In this document: positions 26,905 to 37,717 of the stretch, one piece after another
How positions within the stretch are numbered: position 1 is the first letter of the stretch
Layout: every line of letters begins with the position of its first letter
NCBI RefSeq assembly: GCF_000143415.4
Contig: NW_003314263.1
Span: 223,114 to 287,113, forward strand
Reading direction: 5' to 3'
DNA length: 64,000 nucleotides
Origin: Selaginella moellendorffii
Lineage: Eukaryota > Streptophyta > Lycopodiopsida > Selaginellales > Selaginellaceae
Program-made: the position numbers and the translations under genes
Notes under the pieces: generated by a model
Databases searched by the model: none
Told to the model about the DNA's origin: nothing
What the model saw: the letters and a program-made list of their open reading frames with translations, nothing else

Positions 26905-29781
26905 TCAATCCAGTGACAAAGAGTCCATTTTGGTAGTCATCCTTCTTAACAGCTCGGCTGCCTCTTCTCCCCTTCCCTGTCCTCGCAAAGCCAAGTAGAG
27001 CTTCCTACACTTGAGATCATCGATCTCGCAATCGCTGGAAGCCATCTCCTCGAGCACCTGGAGCGCTTCTTTCCCGCGGCCTTGGCCGCACAGGCCATAG
27101 ATGAGCACAGTGTACGAGACCGAGCTAGCCACGATCCCGCGCACTGCCATCTCGTCAAACAGCTCCCATGCCTTGTCCACTTTGTCGAGCTTGCACAGGC
27201 AAGTTATCACCATGTTGTACGTGATGACGCTCGGAGAGCAGCCCCGCTGGACCATTAGCTCCAGTAACGTCAAAGCTTCGTCCAGCCTCTTGGTCTTGGT
27301 GAAAGCGTCGATCAGGAGGTTGAAAGTGTGCGACGTGATGCACAGTCCTTTCACTGCCACCATCTCCCTGGCCAGCTTGCTGGCTCTGTCCAGCTGCTCG
27401 GCCTTGCACAGGCCGATTATCACCGTCGTGTAGCTTACTTCGTCTCTGAGCGTGTCCATCTCTGACAGCAGCGACGAGGCCTCGTCCAGCCTTCCTTCCT
27501 TGCAGAGCCTGTCGATAAAGATATTGTAAGTCACTGTGTTGGCTTCCACCCCGTGGCCAGTCATGTGGTCCATGAGAAGCAGCGCTTGCTTGAGACAACC
27601 CTCCTTGCAAAGCCTGTCGATGATAGTGTTGTAAGTTGTGCAGGCACTCACGACGCAGCCGTTTCTCAGCATCTCGTGCATCAGCTCGTACGCATCCCCC
27701 AGCCGGTTCGTCTGGCTGAGGCCACTGATCAGAGTGTTGTAAGTCACGTTGTCTGGATCCACCCCTGCCTTGATCATGTTTTTCAGGATACCCACGGCGT
27801 CGTCAAAGCGTTCTTCCTTGCAGAACTGGGCCATCAGAGTGTTGTACGTGACAGCGTCAGGTGGAATGCCCGCCTGGATCATCTGGTCCAAGACTTGACG
27901 AGCTTCTTTTGGCTTGCTCGCCTTGAACAGTCCGTCGATGATGATGTTGTACGAGACCACGTCCGGAACACACCCGGCCGAGTGCATGCTCTCGAGGAAG
28001 GGAAACGCCTCGTCAACTTTGCCATGCTTGCAGAGCCCGTCCATGACGATGTTGTAAGTCTTTATGTTCGGGACGCAGCCTCGGCAGGCCATATCTTCGA
28101 AAACGTTGGGGATCTCGTCCAGCCGGCCTTCTTTGCAGTAGCCATCCATCAAGGCATTGTACACATCAATATACGGCGTGCCTCGGATCCCATCCACGAC
28201 TTTCTGAGCTTCTTTCGTCCTGCTTGATTTGCAGTAGCCATTCACTAGGCTCACATAAGCCAGAGCATCTGCAGTGCAGTCCTTGCTCACCATCTCTTTG
28301 AAAATGTGATGAGCCTCGTCAACCCGGCCTGTCCTACACAAGCCTTCCATGAGAGCTGTGTAAGTGATGACGCTGGGTGTGCAACCCCGCTTTAGCATCC
28401 CTTCTACCATCTTCAGAGCTTTGTCCAGCCTGCCTTCCTTGCAAAGCCCATCCACAATGATTGTGTAAGTCACTACGTCCGGGACGAAACCCGAAGAGAC
28501 TAAAGTCTCCAGTAGCTCATAAGCCTTCTCCGTCTTGCTTGCCTTGCAAAGCCCGTCTATGAGAGTGTTGTAAGTCACTAGATTTGGAGTGCATCCATTT
28601 CCAGACATCTCCTTCACCAGCTCGAAGGCCTCGTCGATCCTTCCCCTCTTGCACAGCCCATCGGCGAGAATGGAGTAAGTGACCACGTCTGGAACGAATC
28701 CGCTGCTTACGAACTCATCCACCAGAGTTTTCGCCCTGTCAACGTTTTGCTGCTTGCACAGGCCGCTGATGAGTGTGTTGTAAGTGCAGCAACTTGGACG
28801 GCAGTTCCTCTCGGCCATCACAGCCAGCAAGCTGTGAGCACGCTCAAACTTTCCAGCCTTGCAGAGCCCGTCCATGATAGAGTTGAAAGTCACCGTATCG
28901 GGAGTGACTCCTCTGTCCACCATTTCATGGAGCATCTCCGACGCCTTGTCAGTCTTGGACGCTTTGCAAAGCCCGTCGATGAGAATGTTATACGTGAATA
29001 CGTCCGGTGCCACCTTCCTCTCGTTCATCTCTTTGAGAAACTCAAGAGCTCCATCGCAGTCATTCTTCCTGCAGTGCCCATGGATGATAGCGTTGTAAGC
29101 AATGGCGTCTGGCGATGGTATGTTCCGGAAGATCTCTAGAGCGTCCTTGAGCCGGCCAGTTTTGCAAAAAGCTCTGGTGAGTATCGTGTAAACCGAGACC
29201 TCTGGCTTGAATCCTCGAACTTTTGCCTTGTCTAGCATCGTGAAAGCCTTGTCAATTTGGTTCATCTGGCACAAGCTCTTGATGACGAGATGATACGTGT
29301 AGGAATCCGGGGCATAGCCAGCGTCCAGCATCCTCTCAAACATCGCTGGAATGCGATCGCTGGCGCCATTCTCGAGTAGAGTCTGGAGGAAGCAGTTCCT
29401 GGTAAATGTGCTGTGCTTGAATCCCCTATCCCCGGCCCACACGAAGAAGACGATGGCGGTCTGTGGATCCTTGAGCCGCTGCAATACCCTAGACACCACC
29501 GCGGGCTGGAGAGTCCCTCGCCATTGCTCGAGGCGCTCGCGGATATTACTGCCCGATTGGAGGAGCCCGAGGAGGTCGAGCACGTCCTGCTGCAAGCTCT
29601 CGGATCTAGCGAGCTTCCTCGCTGTCGACAAATGGAGCTGCCTGTGAGGAATGCCGCTCGACTTTCCATCCGTGCTTACCTGAATCGACGCTGGCGACGC
29701 TGGCGACGCCGCCGCCTCGGCGCATCGATTTCTTGCCGTAGAGAAGCTGGGAGAAACGTATTGGAGCAACGCGCACGCCAT
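26905..29781 (-). CDS. P-class pentatricopeptide repeat protein, about 24 motifs
   Basis: Organellar RNA-binding protein of 958 residues, intronless. PPR proteins bind single-stranded RNA, about one base per repeat, to stabilise, process or aid translation of mitochondrial or plastid transcripts. After an N-terminus rich in Ser, Arg and Ala (MACALLQYVSPSFSTARN), suited to a transit peptide, repeats start at about residue 125 and run to the end. They are typically 35 residues with the phrasing G..PD..TYN.LIDGLCK.....A..L...M. No L or S variants and no E or DYW tail are present, so it is P-class and resembles the Rf-like/PPR groups with perfect 35-mers. I chose the Met at 29781 because it opens the presequence; the frame stays open far upstream, but that part overlaps the neighbouring coiled-coil gene. 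Start and upstream stop codons are only about 136 bp apart. Confidence 0.95.
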   Translation of the reverse strand: MACALLQYVSPSFSTARNRCAEAAASPASPASIQVSTDGKSSGIPHRQLHLSTARKLARSESLQQDVLDLLGLLQSGSNIRERLEQWRGTLQPAVVSRVLQRLKDPQTAIVFFVWAGDRGFKHSTFTRNCFLQTLLENGASDRIPAMFERMLDAGYAPDSYTYHLVIKSLCQMNQIDKAFTMLDKAKVRGFKPEVSVYTILTRAFCKTGRLKDALEIFRNIPSPDAIAYNAIIHGHCRKNDCDGALEFLKEMNERKVAPDVFTYNILIDGLCKASKTDKASEMLHEMVDRGVTPDTVTFNSIMDGLCKAGKFERAHSLLAVMAERNCRPSCCTYNTLISGLCKQQNVDRAKTLVDEFVSSGFVPDVVTYSILADGLCKRGRIDEAFELVKEMSGNGCTPNLVTYNTLIDGLCKASKTEKAYELLETLVSSGFVPDVVTYTIIVDGLCKEGRLDKALKMVEGMLKRGCTPSVITYTALMEGLCRTGRVDEAHHIFKEMVSKDCTADALAYVSLVNGYCKSSRTKEAQKVVDGIRGTPYIDVYNALMDGYCKEGRLDEIPNVFEDMACRGCVPNIKTYNIVMDGLCKHGKVDEAFPFLESMHSAGCVPDVVSYNIIIDGLFKASKPKEARQVLDQMIQAGIPPDAVTYNTLMAQFCKEERFDDAVGILKNMIKAGVDPDNVTYNTLISGLSQTNRLGDAYELMHEMLRNGCVVSACTTYNTIIDRLCKEGCLKQALLLMDHMTGHGVEANTVTYNIFIDRLCKEGRLDEASSLLSEMDTLRDEVSYTTVIIGLCKAEQLDRASKLAREMVAVKGLCITSHTFNLLIDAFTKTKRLDEALTLLELMVQRGCSPSVITYNMVITCLCKLDKVDKAWELFDEMAVRGIVASSVSYTVLIYGLCGQGRGKEALQVLEEMASSDCEIDDLKCRKLYLALRGQGRGEEAAELLRRMTTKMDSLSLD

Positions 29782-29917
29782 CGCTCCTTGCTTCTCATCC
29801 ACATCCTGACATTCCCGAAAGAACCTACCTATGACATGGCTGACATGGACAAAAATATCCTGCGTGGCACGTGACATGGACAAAATCAAATTAGAATTTA
29901 AACGTTTGAATTCTAGG

Positions 29918-31686
29918 TCAAGTGTGCTTCTTTCGCGCGGTAAATATGGCCCCCAGTCGCGCGAGGAGCCTGAGCTTCTTCTTCTTGATTTCCGCGCTCT
30001 CCACCACGATTTGCTCCAGATTCTTCGATCTGCCCCCGCTAGCGTCGGGCAATTTGATCTGGAGCACCTGAGCGAGCGATTCCCCGGACGATCGCCGCCC
30101 CTCCTCGATCGTTGCCGACCGTGCAATCTCGCGAGAGCTCGACGAGAATCTCCTCCCATTCCCGTCATTCTTGGCCTCCGGATGAGCGATCGAGACGCTC
30201 GACGCCAAGATCGTCGCTGGAGAAGCATCGCCATTGCGCTGTGGAACCGGCGTCGCGGCGGTGAGATTGGCCACCATCGCCATCCTCCTGCGCTGCTCGT
30301 TCTCTGACCGCCATCGCCGGAGCTCGCCCTCCACCGCCGACTTGGCCGCCTCGGCAATGGCGGCCTTCTCGTTCGCCTGCTTGAGATCCACCCGCGTCTC
30401 CTCGATCTCCGCCCTCGCCGCCTCCAAGCTCCTCTTGAGCTCTTCCTCTCGCGCCCGTGCGCTCGCTTCCTCGGCGCTCGCCTCGCGCAATCTCCCAGCC
30501 GTCTCCTCCTCGAGCATCGATTCCTTCGATTCGGCACGATCGTCGTCCTGCCGGATCGACTTCATGGCGCGGGCCTCGGATTCCTTGGCCGCCAGCGCCT
30601 CCTGCGTAAGATCTTCCACACGCTTCTCGCTCGCCATGGTCGCGAGCTTGAGCTCCCAGGCCTCGTTCCTCATCCTCGCCACCTCCTCGCTCACTCCAGC
30701 CCTAACGACCTCCGCCTCGATGGCTTCAGCCGACACGAGCTCGTAGCCCTCCAGCATCCCCGCCGCGCTCGCCATCGCCTTGGATTCCAAGCTCGACACC
30801 GCCTCGATCTTGGCCTTGATCTTCTCGATCGCCACAGCCGGATTCTCTTCTTCTCCCTCTCCTCGATCTCTCTGGAGGGACTCGTGCTCCAACTTGGTGC
30901 TCTCCAGCTCCGTCTCCAGGTAGCGCGTCGTCGCCTGGAGTGTGATCTTCTCATCCTCCACCGCTTTGATTGCCGCCTCCACCCGGCTGATCTCCGCCGC
31001 CGCGTCCCCCACCTCCGCCATAGCTCTCAACTCGGAGCTCCTCAATCGATCCAGCTCCTCCTTCGCGATCCTCAGCTCCTCCGCGAGCTCTCCCACCTGT
31101 GACCTCAGCCTCTCCACCTCAGTGCTTAGATCTCCTGCCTTGGCCATGGAGCTCTTCTCGCGATCCCTGGCCGCTTCCAGCTCCATGCTCAGCGATTCAA
31201 TTGTCTTGCTGCTCTCGCCAACTTTATGATCTTCCAGATCTTGGATCCTCTCCCGCGAGGCTTCCAGATCTTGCGTCGTCCTCTCGTAGAGCTTCTGGAG
31301 ATCTTCTCGCTCCTCACTTCCCATGGATTCTGGGATTGACAATGCCATCTCCAGCTTCTTGCTAAGTTGCTCGTAGCTCTCCTTGAGCTTCGCGAGCTCT
31401 TGCTCCACCTCACGCTTATCCAATTCCATCTTATCCTTGGCCGCCATGGCTTCCACCAGCTGCTCCTTCAAAGCTCCAATGGGACTTTCATACGCACGCT
31501 TCTGCCATAGTTTTTTTTTTTTTTCCTCTCTCTTGTAAAAACAAAGCTCGAGTAAAAACATACCTCTGCCGAGTTTTTTACTCCAGGAAGATGGTCAAAC
31601 CGATGAATGGCCTCTTTCACATCGGTGTAAGGCTTGGAAGTATCGACTTCGCCTCGTTTCTGTGGGGAAGGGGTGGATTCCGCCAT
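29918..31686 (-). CDS. WEB/PMI2-family coiled-coil protein
   Basis: Plant-specific coiled-coil protein of 568 residues. In Arabidopsis, WEB1 and PMI2 form a complex governing the speed of light-driven chloroplast movement through actin. Two exons: 31686-31564 (41 codons) and 31501-29918. The first exon carries the family's conserved N-terminal element (GEVDTSKPYTDVKEAIHRFD, close to 'G.(I/V)DT..P..SV.EAV..F'). Exon 2 is almost wholly heptad-patterned, Glu/Ala/Arg/Lys-rich coiled coil (about residues 50-430), including the family phrase AMASAAGMLEGYELVSAEAIEAEVVRAG. A basic C-terminus follows (KKKKLRLLARLGAIFTARKKHT). The start is supported by the conserved N-terminal motif. The 5' leader has a (GA)n tract at about 31716-31742. 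Subfamily assignment is inference. Confidence 0.88.
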
Positions 31687-31712
31687 AGCTGGATACACGA
31701 GAATTGAAACCG

Positions 31713-31714
<2 letters not shown>

Positions 31715-31743
<29 letters not shown>
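31715..31743. repeat. (GA)n microsatellite in the 5' leader of the coiled-coil gene
   Basis: About 14 GA units, 30 bp upstream of the start codon at 31686 (read as CT on the sense strand). Confidence 0.95.
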
Positions 31744-31748
<5 letters not shown>

Positions 31749-31799
31749 TCTTACCAGTTAATGGGTTTTTACATGCCCCTGTAGTAAGCACTGAAGCTA

Positions 31800-32370
31800 T
31801 TCGCTAAATCCCTGAGACCCTTGGCAACCATAGCCAGCGCTTAATCCTTAAAAGCCCAAGTCGAAAAAAAGGGTCCCTCGATTCGGCAAAGACTAACAAT
31901 AAAAAAAGGAGAAATTTTCGACCTAGCGCGAGAGGAAGAGAGATATGGAATGGGCCGAGAGAGAGTGTGGAAAACGCTACATGGAAGAACAAAGCGCTAT
32001 TATTTCTCTGGCGCCCAGAGACAATGGTGGATTTAGATTAGCGGGGGTTGCTTATTTTTAATAATCGTGTGGCCCAGGCCTGGATTTGAACCCCTGACGT
32101 TCCAACAGCGCAGCACAGGCTGTTCTATTTGCAACGAGACAATGTAATAGCTATAGACTACAGAAGAATAGAATAGAGCACAGCCAGCACGAATGAGACC
32201 TGGAGGGGCGAATCTCATTTACATTCATTTGGATATGCTCTAACAATGTCCATCCTATCCATTTCGATATGATAGCCTATGATAGAATGTAGTATGCCTA
32301 CAAGAAAACAAGTTAGAACTGAAAAACCGTAGAAAAAACGCAAAAAAAATGGAAAAAATAACTTCTTTTT
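31800..32370. other. Intergenic region with a tRNA-like B-box
   Basis: No coding signal. On the minus strand around 32083-32097, GGGGTTCAAATCC resembles the pol III B-box of tRNA-derived elements, but no tRNA cloverleaf can be drawn around it, so it may be a SINE relic or chance. Confidence 0.35.
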
Positions 32371-32531
32371 TTTTTTGTTTTCTTTTTTCGGCCCGTATCT
32401 GTCCGCAAAGCAAGACTCGTGCAGTGCAGTCATCAGAAGCCAAGCGCTGTTGGAGCTTCAAAGAAAAAGGAGACCAAGTTACTTGATTGGAGTCCCGGAA
32501 CGAAAGCTCCCCAGAGAAAGACGTAAAAACT

Positions 32532-32990
32532 CTAGAGAGATTTTTGGAGTACCTCGCGATGGCGGGATTCTAGTGCTGGGAAGAACTCTTGGAAAACGTC
32601 CTCACGTCCTCCAGCGAGGGCTCGGCGTTCGAGCTCCAGATCCATCGGCGGGGTCTGTGAGAGCAGCGGAGCGTCACAGGGCTTCGATGAAGTTGTCTGT
32701 GCTCGCCTTTTCATTTTCTCCTCGTTTGTAAGGAGAGTAAGAATTTTTCTTTGTTTGGAGACTACTTCGTGGATTCATTCTCTACAAAACTTAAACAAGA
32801 TAGAAGACTTACATGACTTGGACCTGTTGTGGATCCAAATCCAAGCTCCGCTGCATTCCCACTGCTAGCCGCCCCGCCCTGAGCGGGCTTAAGAAGCACC
32901 CATCGACGGTAGCCCCAGAATCTTGAGAACGCACTCTCGTACCCTAGATTCACACTAGGGTAGTACTTCACTTTATACAATCATATGTAT
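32532..32990 (-). pseudogene. Truncated tandem copy of the unknown gene at 35011-35777
   Basis: Minus-strand sequence repeats the start, parts of exon 1 and exon 3 of the gene at 35777. The phrase FSRFWGYRRWVLLKP (32930 region) matches KILGLPRRWVLPKP there. GGSTTGPSHV-like sequence ends exon 1 at a conserved donor. The C-terminal exon (MKRRAQTTSSKPCDAPLLSQTP, 32714 down) is nearly the same in both. Most of exon 1 (the Ser/Glu/Asp-rich part) and the coiled-coil exon 2 are missing, and the start Met lies in shifted sequence. Similarity continues outside the gene on both sides (32370-32530 with 34940-35010, and 33490-33580 with 35905-36000), so a segment was duplicated and then trimmed. Confidence 0.75.
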
Positions 32991-32999
32991 CATAGAGCC

Positions 33000-33940
33000 G
33001 GAAGCCTTCGTCGGGTCCACGACCGTAAACAGATCATAGCAGTCCCTCCCTTACTCTCGACTGAGTTGAAACAAGAAGTGGCACAGCGATCTCTCATCGT
33101 CGCGTAGTCCAAACCGCTACTCCTGCGAAGAAATGAGAAACGCGGCAGACGAAAGGTTGGCCATCTTTTATGGAATGTTTTTTATCGATGTGCCATTTGT
33201 GTGGCTTCTCGTCCGGAAAGAAAAGCCGAGCAGAGAACAAAGAAAAGCGTGAAAGAAAGAACATTTGACGACTCCCAGCAGCTCGAGAACACAGACAAAT
33301 AATGATACATGTTTTTCATGTTTGTTAGCACCCATCTAGAGGCATTGGGAAACAAGAATCGATCTGGGCTCCAATACCAATGTTAGGATCCTATCCATGC
33401 ACACGTTCATGCAAAGGATGGTGGCATGAATGCCACAAATGGATTGTGATGCACAACCATGGACATGCATGCTTCGCCTTCAAGGGCTTAGAGAGCCAAA
33501 TTCCACGGCAGATCAGTTTTATACCACTTTGGAAAATCCTTGGCCACTTATGGACCCTTATTTGAAACTGACAGCACCAAGACAACACCCGCTCGAACTC
33601 AAGGACATTATCTACATCCTGTAAGCCATAAGTTTTCCTCACCGCTACTGCCTTGGCTTGGTTGTGACTTTGTGGTGGAAGTTACTATATATGTTATGTG
33701 CATCAATAAGTGGGCATCCAAAATGAAAAACTAAGTAAAAACATGCATGTATTGTAAACTTGTATAAATGAATGAATTATTACTCAGCTTGCCTATTTCA
33801 AACCAGTGCAATCCACACTTGGAGTGCTTAGGCGTAGAAGGCGAGCTAGGTCCCAAGCTTTAATTGCCATTGAAAGATGATACCAAAAACTCTTAGCAAG
33901 GGAAGGTCACATTCTCCTTATCACCATGAATGGCAACACT
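33000..33940. other. Intergenic region, partly duplicated
   Basis: No gene recognised. 33490-33580 repeats 35905-36000 ('ccttggccacttatgga'), the upstream flank of the unknown gene at 35777. Confidence 0.5.
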
Positions 33941-33942
33941 CC

Positions 33943-34790
33943 TCAAGCGCGTCTTTTGCACAAGCAGAAACACATTTGCATGACTTTCACAATGCGGTCA
34001 TAAACTTTTCGCCTTCCACTGAGTAAGGTTATATCCGATTGTAGTAAGCTCTTGCTTACGCAAGCTAAGGACGGTAGTTTCTTGACATTCTTGTACTGCC
34101 ACCTTTGCCCGATAAAGAGTTTGGATAGCTTCACGAGTCTAGAGCCTTCCATGACAACACAATCTCCATAATTTTCCAGCTCTTGCAAGCCATTGCACTT
34201 GAGCTGCAATTCATGGTATGGCGTTGCCAGCAACTTGTCCTTGGGATCAGTCTCGAATGCATATCGCTGGCCGTAAATTAACTTTGTGAGTGAGGAAGAC
34301 TCGATTACCACTGGCGATTTCAAACGGTTACCCTCAGCAAGGATGTCATATCATTCAATGTCACGCTTGAGAGTCTTGGAAACCCATTCAAAATCTCCCA
34401 GAAACCAGAAATTTCAAATGCTGATAAGCCCAAGTTAAAGATGCGTAATCAAACTCTAGATTTGTCATGTTTTGGCCAATCAATGCAATCCACTATTAGC
34501 TTCTGCAAGCCAATGTGTTTACTGGCTAAAGCACCATTTACTATCGTTTTTAGTTCATCACAACACTGCTTCCTAGGCACATAAGTGGGAGTCCAATCGC
34601 AATCCTTGAAATCCTTTCTCACGACTAGGGCAGGCCATTGAGGTCATGAAGGACAACAGCCTCAAGCTTGCTTAGAATAAGCACTGGCAACTTCTCCATC
34701 TCCCCAGAAAACCTAGGGCTTCGGATAAATTTTTTGAAGATGAACGAGGAACTCATGCCCAATCTCTTCACACATCAACAGGACGTGTCC
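33943..34790 (-). pseudogene. Possible leucine-rich-repeat remnant
   Basis: The minus strand reads fragments with LRR-like spacing in several frames: KLPVLILSKLEAVVLHDLNGLP (near 34690-34625), FPRLSSVTLNDMTSLL (near 34390-34345), then an open 126-codon stretch (34323-33943) with LTKLIYG, LKCNGLQELENYGDCVVMEGSRLVKLSKLFIG. This looks like the C-terminal LRR part of an NBS-LRR type protein, broken by stops. No NB-ARC domain is visible nearby. The assignment rests on pattern only. Confidence 0.4.
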
Positions 34791-35010
34791 ATGTGTTCTG
34801 CCATTTTTTTGTGAGTAAGTAGACATCTCTCTCTCTTGTAAAAAGCCATGCTAAAGTACTCTCCTTACTCGCTTTCACTCGAAATGCTCTTAAGATCCTC
34901 CATTCGACGAATGGTCTGTTGATCAACATGAAAAAGAAAAGCGTTTTTTTTTCTCATGTTTGCCCGTGTCTGTCCCCAAAGCAAGACTCGTGCAGTGCAG
35001 CAGTGCTGGA

Positions 35011-35777
35011 TCACGTCCTCGCTAAGCGAGGGCTCGGACTTCTCGCGTACTCGAGCTCCCCCTCTTCCAGATCCATCGGCCGAGCAGCCGGGGTCTGTGA
35101 GAGTAGCGGAGCGTCACAAGGCCGCGATGAAGTTGTCTGTGCTCGCCTTTTCATTTCCTCCTCGTTTGTAAGGATCTGCAATTAAGTTGAAGAAGAAACT
35201 TTGTAAGAAGACTTAGAACACTTGCCTGTTTTAAGAGCTGAACAAGACGGTGTTTCTCTGAAGTTAGTGTCTTAAGTTTCTCCTCGAGTTCTTCTTTGCG
35301 CTTGGCTCGCTCCTGGAGCACGGGATCGGCAGCGTACGTGGATCCGTTCTCTACGTTCTGGACAAACAAGAAAAAGTTTCATACGAGAGAGCAAAGATCC
35401 AAAGTAAAACAAGAACCTACATGACTAGTATCCTCCTTTGGTTGGACCTCTGGAGGAGCCTGCTGTTGTGGATCCAAATCCGAGCTATCCTGTTCTCCAA
35501 ATGCTTCCTTATCGTCGGCAACGCAAATTTGCTTGGCTGGAGCTTCCTCCTCGTCTGTGGCGTCGACCCTCTTCCTCTTCCTGGAGCTCTCATCGCTGCA
35601 TTCCTCATGCGCACTGCTAGCCACCGCCGCGGCCGCTGTTGTGGCTGCCAGCGCCTTGTCTCGGAGCTCCAGCGCCTTCTTGAAAGCCGGCAAGCTGATG
35701 GAGGGCTTGGGAAGCACCCATCGGCGCGGGAGCCCCAGAATCTTGTGAACCCCGGATTTGTAGAGACAGAGCTTCAT
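35011..35777 (-). CDS. Conserved plant protein of unknown function with a coiled-coil segment
   Basis: 217 residues from three exons: 35777-35421, 35357-35226 and 35175-35011. I do not know its function. It opens with MKLCLYKSGVHKILGLPRRWVLPKPSISL, has an Ala-rich then Ser/Glu/Asp/Lys-rich middle with a likely nuclear signal (RKRKR, about residues 68-72), and a charged coiled coil (QERAKRKEELEEKLKTLTSEKHRLVQLLKQ, about 130-160). It ends with an MDLEEGEL motif. From memory this coiled-coil phrase occurs in small uncharacterised plant nuclear-type proteins. The second intron has a GC donor in near-perfect context (ACAG|GCAAGT, 35225-35220); a GT donor there would break the frame. A truncated tandem copy lies at 32532-32990. 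Transcript data would confirm the exons. Confidence 0.8.
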
Positions 35778-35799
35778 CGTGCCCTAGAACACAACATAT

Positions 35800-37040
35800 T
35801 TAGGGCAGTGATTGATTTATAATATCCGCAAGAAAGACAAAACCTTGAGGAACATTTCAAGTCGTTGACAGACTCCAAGCAAGGCTGGCTGAGAGGAATT
35901 GATCCCAGAGCTAAATTCCATGACAGATCAATTCCAGCTGGATTGGCGCTCCAATATATAATTACCACTTTAAAATCCTTGGCCACTTATGGACTGAAAC
36001 TGGGCACGTAGTCTCTAAAACTGGTTGGGTGACCAAGATAACAACTAACATGCCCACTAGTCCCCCTTTCAATCCAAAAATGCTCATTAGCTTCATATAA
36101 CTCCTCTTATAGTGCACCATTGTCATCTCACTCTTTTATATATATATATATATATATATCTATATAGTGGGATGACAGTGAGGTCTAAGATATAGTTTTT
36201 TAGGAACTTTCCAGTAGTGTTTCTAAACTGAATTAAGGTTGGGATTAAAGGTTAATGGCTTTGGGTGGAAGTGATAATAAATTTAGGTGGTGCTAGAAAG
36301 GCCACCCAAGGAAGTGCTCAAAAATAACTCCTACTCTTAAAAAGGAAGTTAATTGTAATGCTCTCAATTTGTATAAAGTAGTATCCGATTTGAGTATTAT
36401 GTGCCTCATTAGTCCTCACTCTCTCCTAAAGGCTTGAACTTTTCCATTGGGAGTAGAAGGTCATTAAGCCACAATGTTTCCCTCTAGGGTCCCAAAACAA
36501 AATATGTATCTAAAGTTTAGGATTTATAAGGTTTTATTATCAAGTCTTCTTGTACCTAGGGAAGTTAAAAACTTAAATAGAACCAATACTTCCATTTTCA
36601 CAAATTTTATCAATTGGGAGTTTGCATTTTCTCTTGGCATTCTCTTTTAACTAACACAATGTCTAATTTATGTTAAAGTGGTGGATAGTTAATAAATTTC
36701 TTTTGGGTTCATTATATATAAGATTGAGTTGGTGAAGGTGATAATATTTGAAATTTGTTATATTATCTCTTTCAATGTTATCTCCTCCTAAAAAATTTTA
36801 TCATTGTTTATCTTCCAACTTATCTCATTGATCACATATGCTGTAAGGTTAGTATAAATTTGAGGCTACTTTTGAGTAAATATGATAATTTGGGATAAAG
36901 GCATATAAAACTCTTTTTAAGTGGTCAAAGATGTGGTTAAATGATTAAAGTATAATGGAAAACTTAGTTTATATATAAAGAAGACTTAAAGAATTGGGGA
37001 ATTGTCTCATGTCACATTTAATTCATTATTATTATTGAAT
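35800..37040. other. AT-rich intergenic region
   Basis: No gene, RNA or transposon end recognised. It contains a (TA)n microsatellite at about 36137-36160. The part from 36050 to 37040 has the low-GC composition of the transposon blocks. Confidence 0.5.
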
Positions 37041-37344
37041 TCATTGAGGGATATATAGGGATAAAATAGCCACTAAAGACTATCTTATCAAGAAATTGCC
37101 CCTTTTTATAGTTGACTTAAGGAGAGAGAGATAAAATGTGCTATATGTGAGTAAATGACAAATTCCCATTAGTTTTTATTTAAAATAAAATATACCCTTA
37201 AGAAAAGTATATTTTTACCCTTAAAATTTATGTCTTTCATCTTGTTCCATAGATGAAGATATGTACCATGGGATTACAAAATCACATGGAATAACTAGCA
37301 TATATAATGGAAGGATTAGTAAATTCAATAGAATAACCTGTCTA
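37041..37344 (+). mobile_element. Third copy of the TRIM family, 5' part, interrupted by the chromovirus
   Basis: 'gggataaaatagccactaaag ... caagaaattgcccctttttatagttgacttaagg' (37060-37125) matches the 3' half of the TRIM LTR at 12917. From 37145 to 37340 it follows the TRIM interior ('attagtttttatttaaaataaaatataccctt...tatatttttaccc', then 'taccatgggatta', 'tcacatggaataactagc', 'gaaggattagtaaattca'). The chromovirus inserted exactly at the end of this similarity (TSD GTCTA, 37340-37344). The 3' part of the TRIM was not recognised beyond 42866. Confidence 0.8.
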
Positions 37345-37706
37345 TGTCAAGACCCCCGACAAGATCAAAACTGGAAAATGCAAAAAGACAAATAGAAAAA
37401 GCTAGTGGAAACAAAGAAGAGGCCTTAGACTAACGTTGATTCAGATTGTGGAGAAATGGAACAAGGTTAACCTATATATACTATAGGTTGACGAAGCTCC
37501 ACCACTCTTGGATCGAGGACGGCCTAAATATAGCTGAGGTCGAGGAGGTGCCACATCATCATCAAGAATATGGCTCGAGACTCAGGAATCGGGAAGTGTC
37601 TCGAGAGTTAGGAATAAGGAAGTGTCTCGAGAGTCAGGAATGTGGTTTGCAAGTCAGGAATCCGGTGAGAGTCAGGAATGTGGCAAGAATTGGGGGATTC
37701 CTGACA
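37345..37706 (-). repeat. 3' LTR of the chromovirus
   Basis: 362 bp, preceded on the minus strand by the purine tract GAGGAGGGGGTGC (37719-37707), the polypurine tract. It differs from the 5' LTR at about 8 of the first 255 bases, mostly A/G and C/T, plus repeat-number differences in the last third. Confidence 0.95.
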
Positions 37707-37717
37707 GCACCCCCTCC

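Noticed and set aside
27553-28227. Long plus-strand frame inside the PPR gene
   Set aside because: Shadow frame caused by the repetitive codon pattern of the PPR repeats.
29782-30537. N-terminal extension of the PPR protein to 1210 residues
   Set aside because: The extension is Arg- and Ser-rich low complexity, lacks PPR motifs and overlaps the coiled-coil gene's coding region in another frame; the Met at 29781 gives a good presequence.
30234-31365. Plus-strand Ala/Ser-rich proteins opposite the coiled-coil gene
   Set aside because: Antisense shadow of Glu/Ala-rich coiled-coil codons.
32075-32100. tRNA-like B-box on the minus strand
   Set aside because: No box A at suitable distance and no cloverleaf; kept only as a comment.
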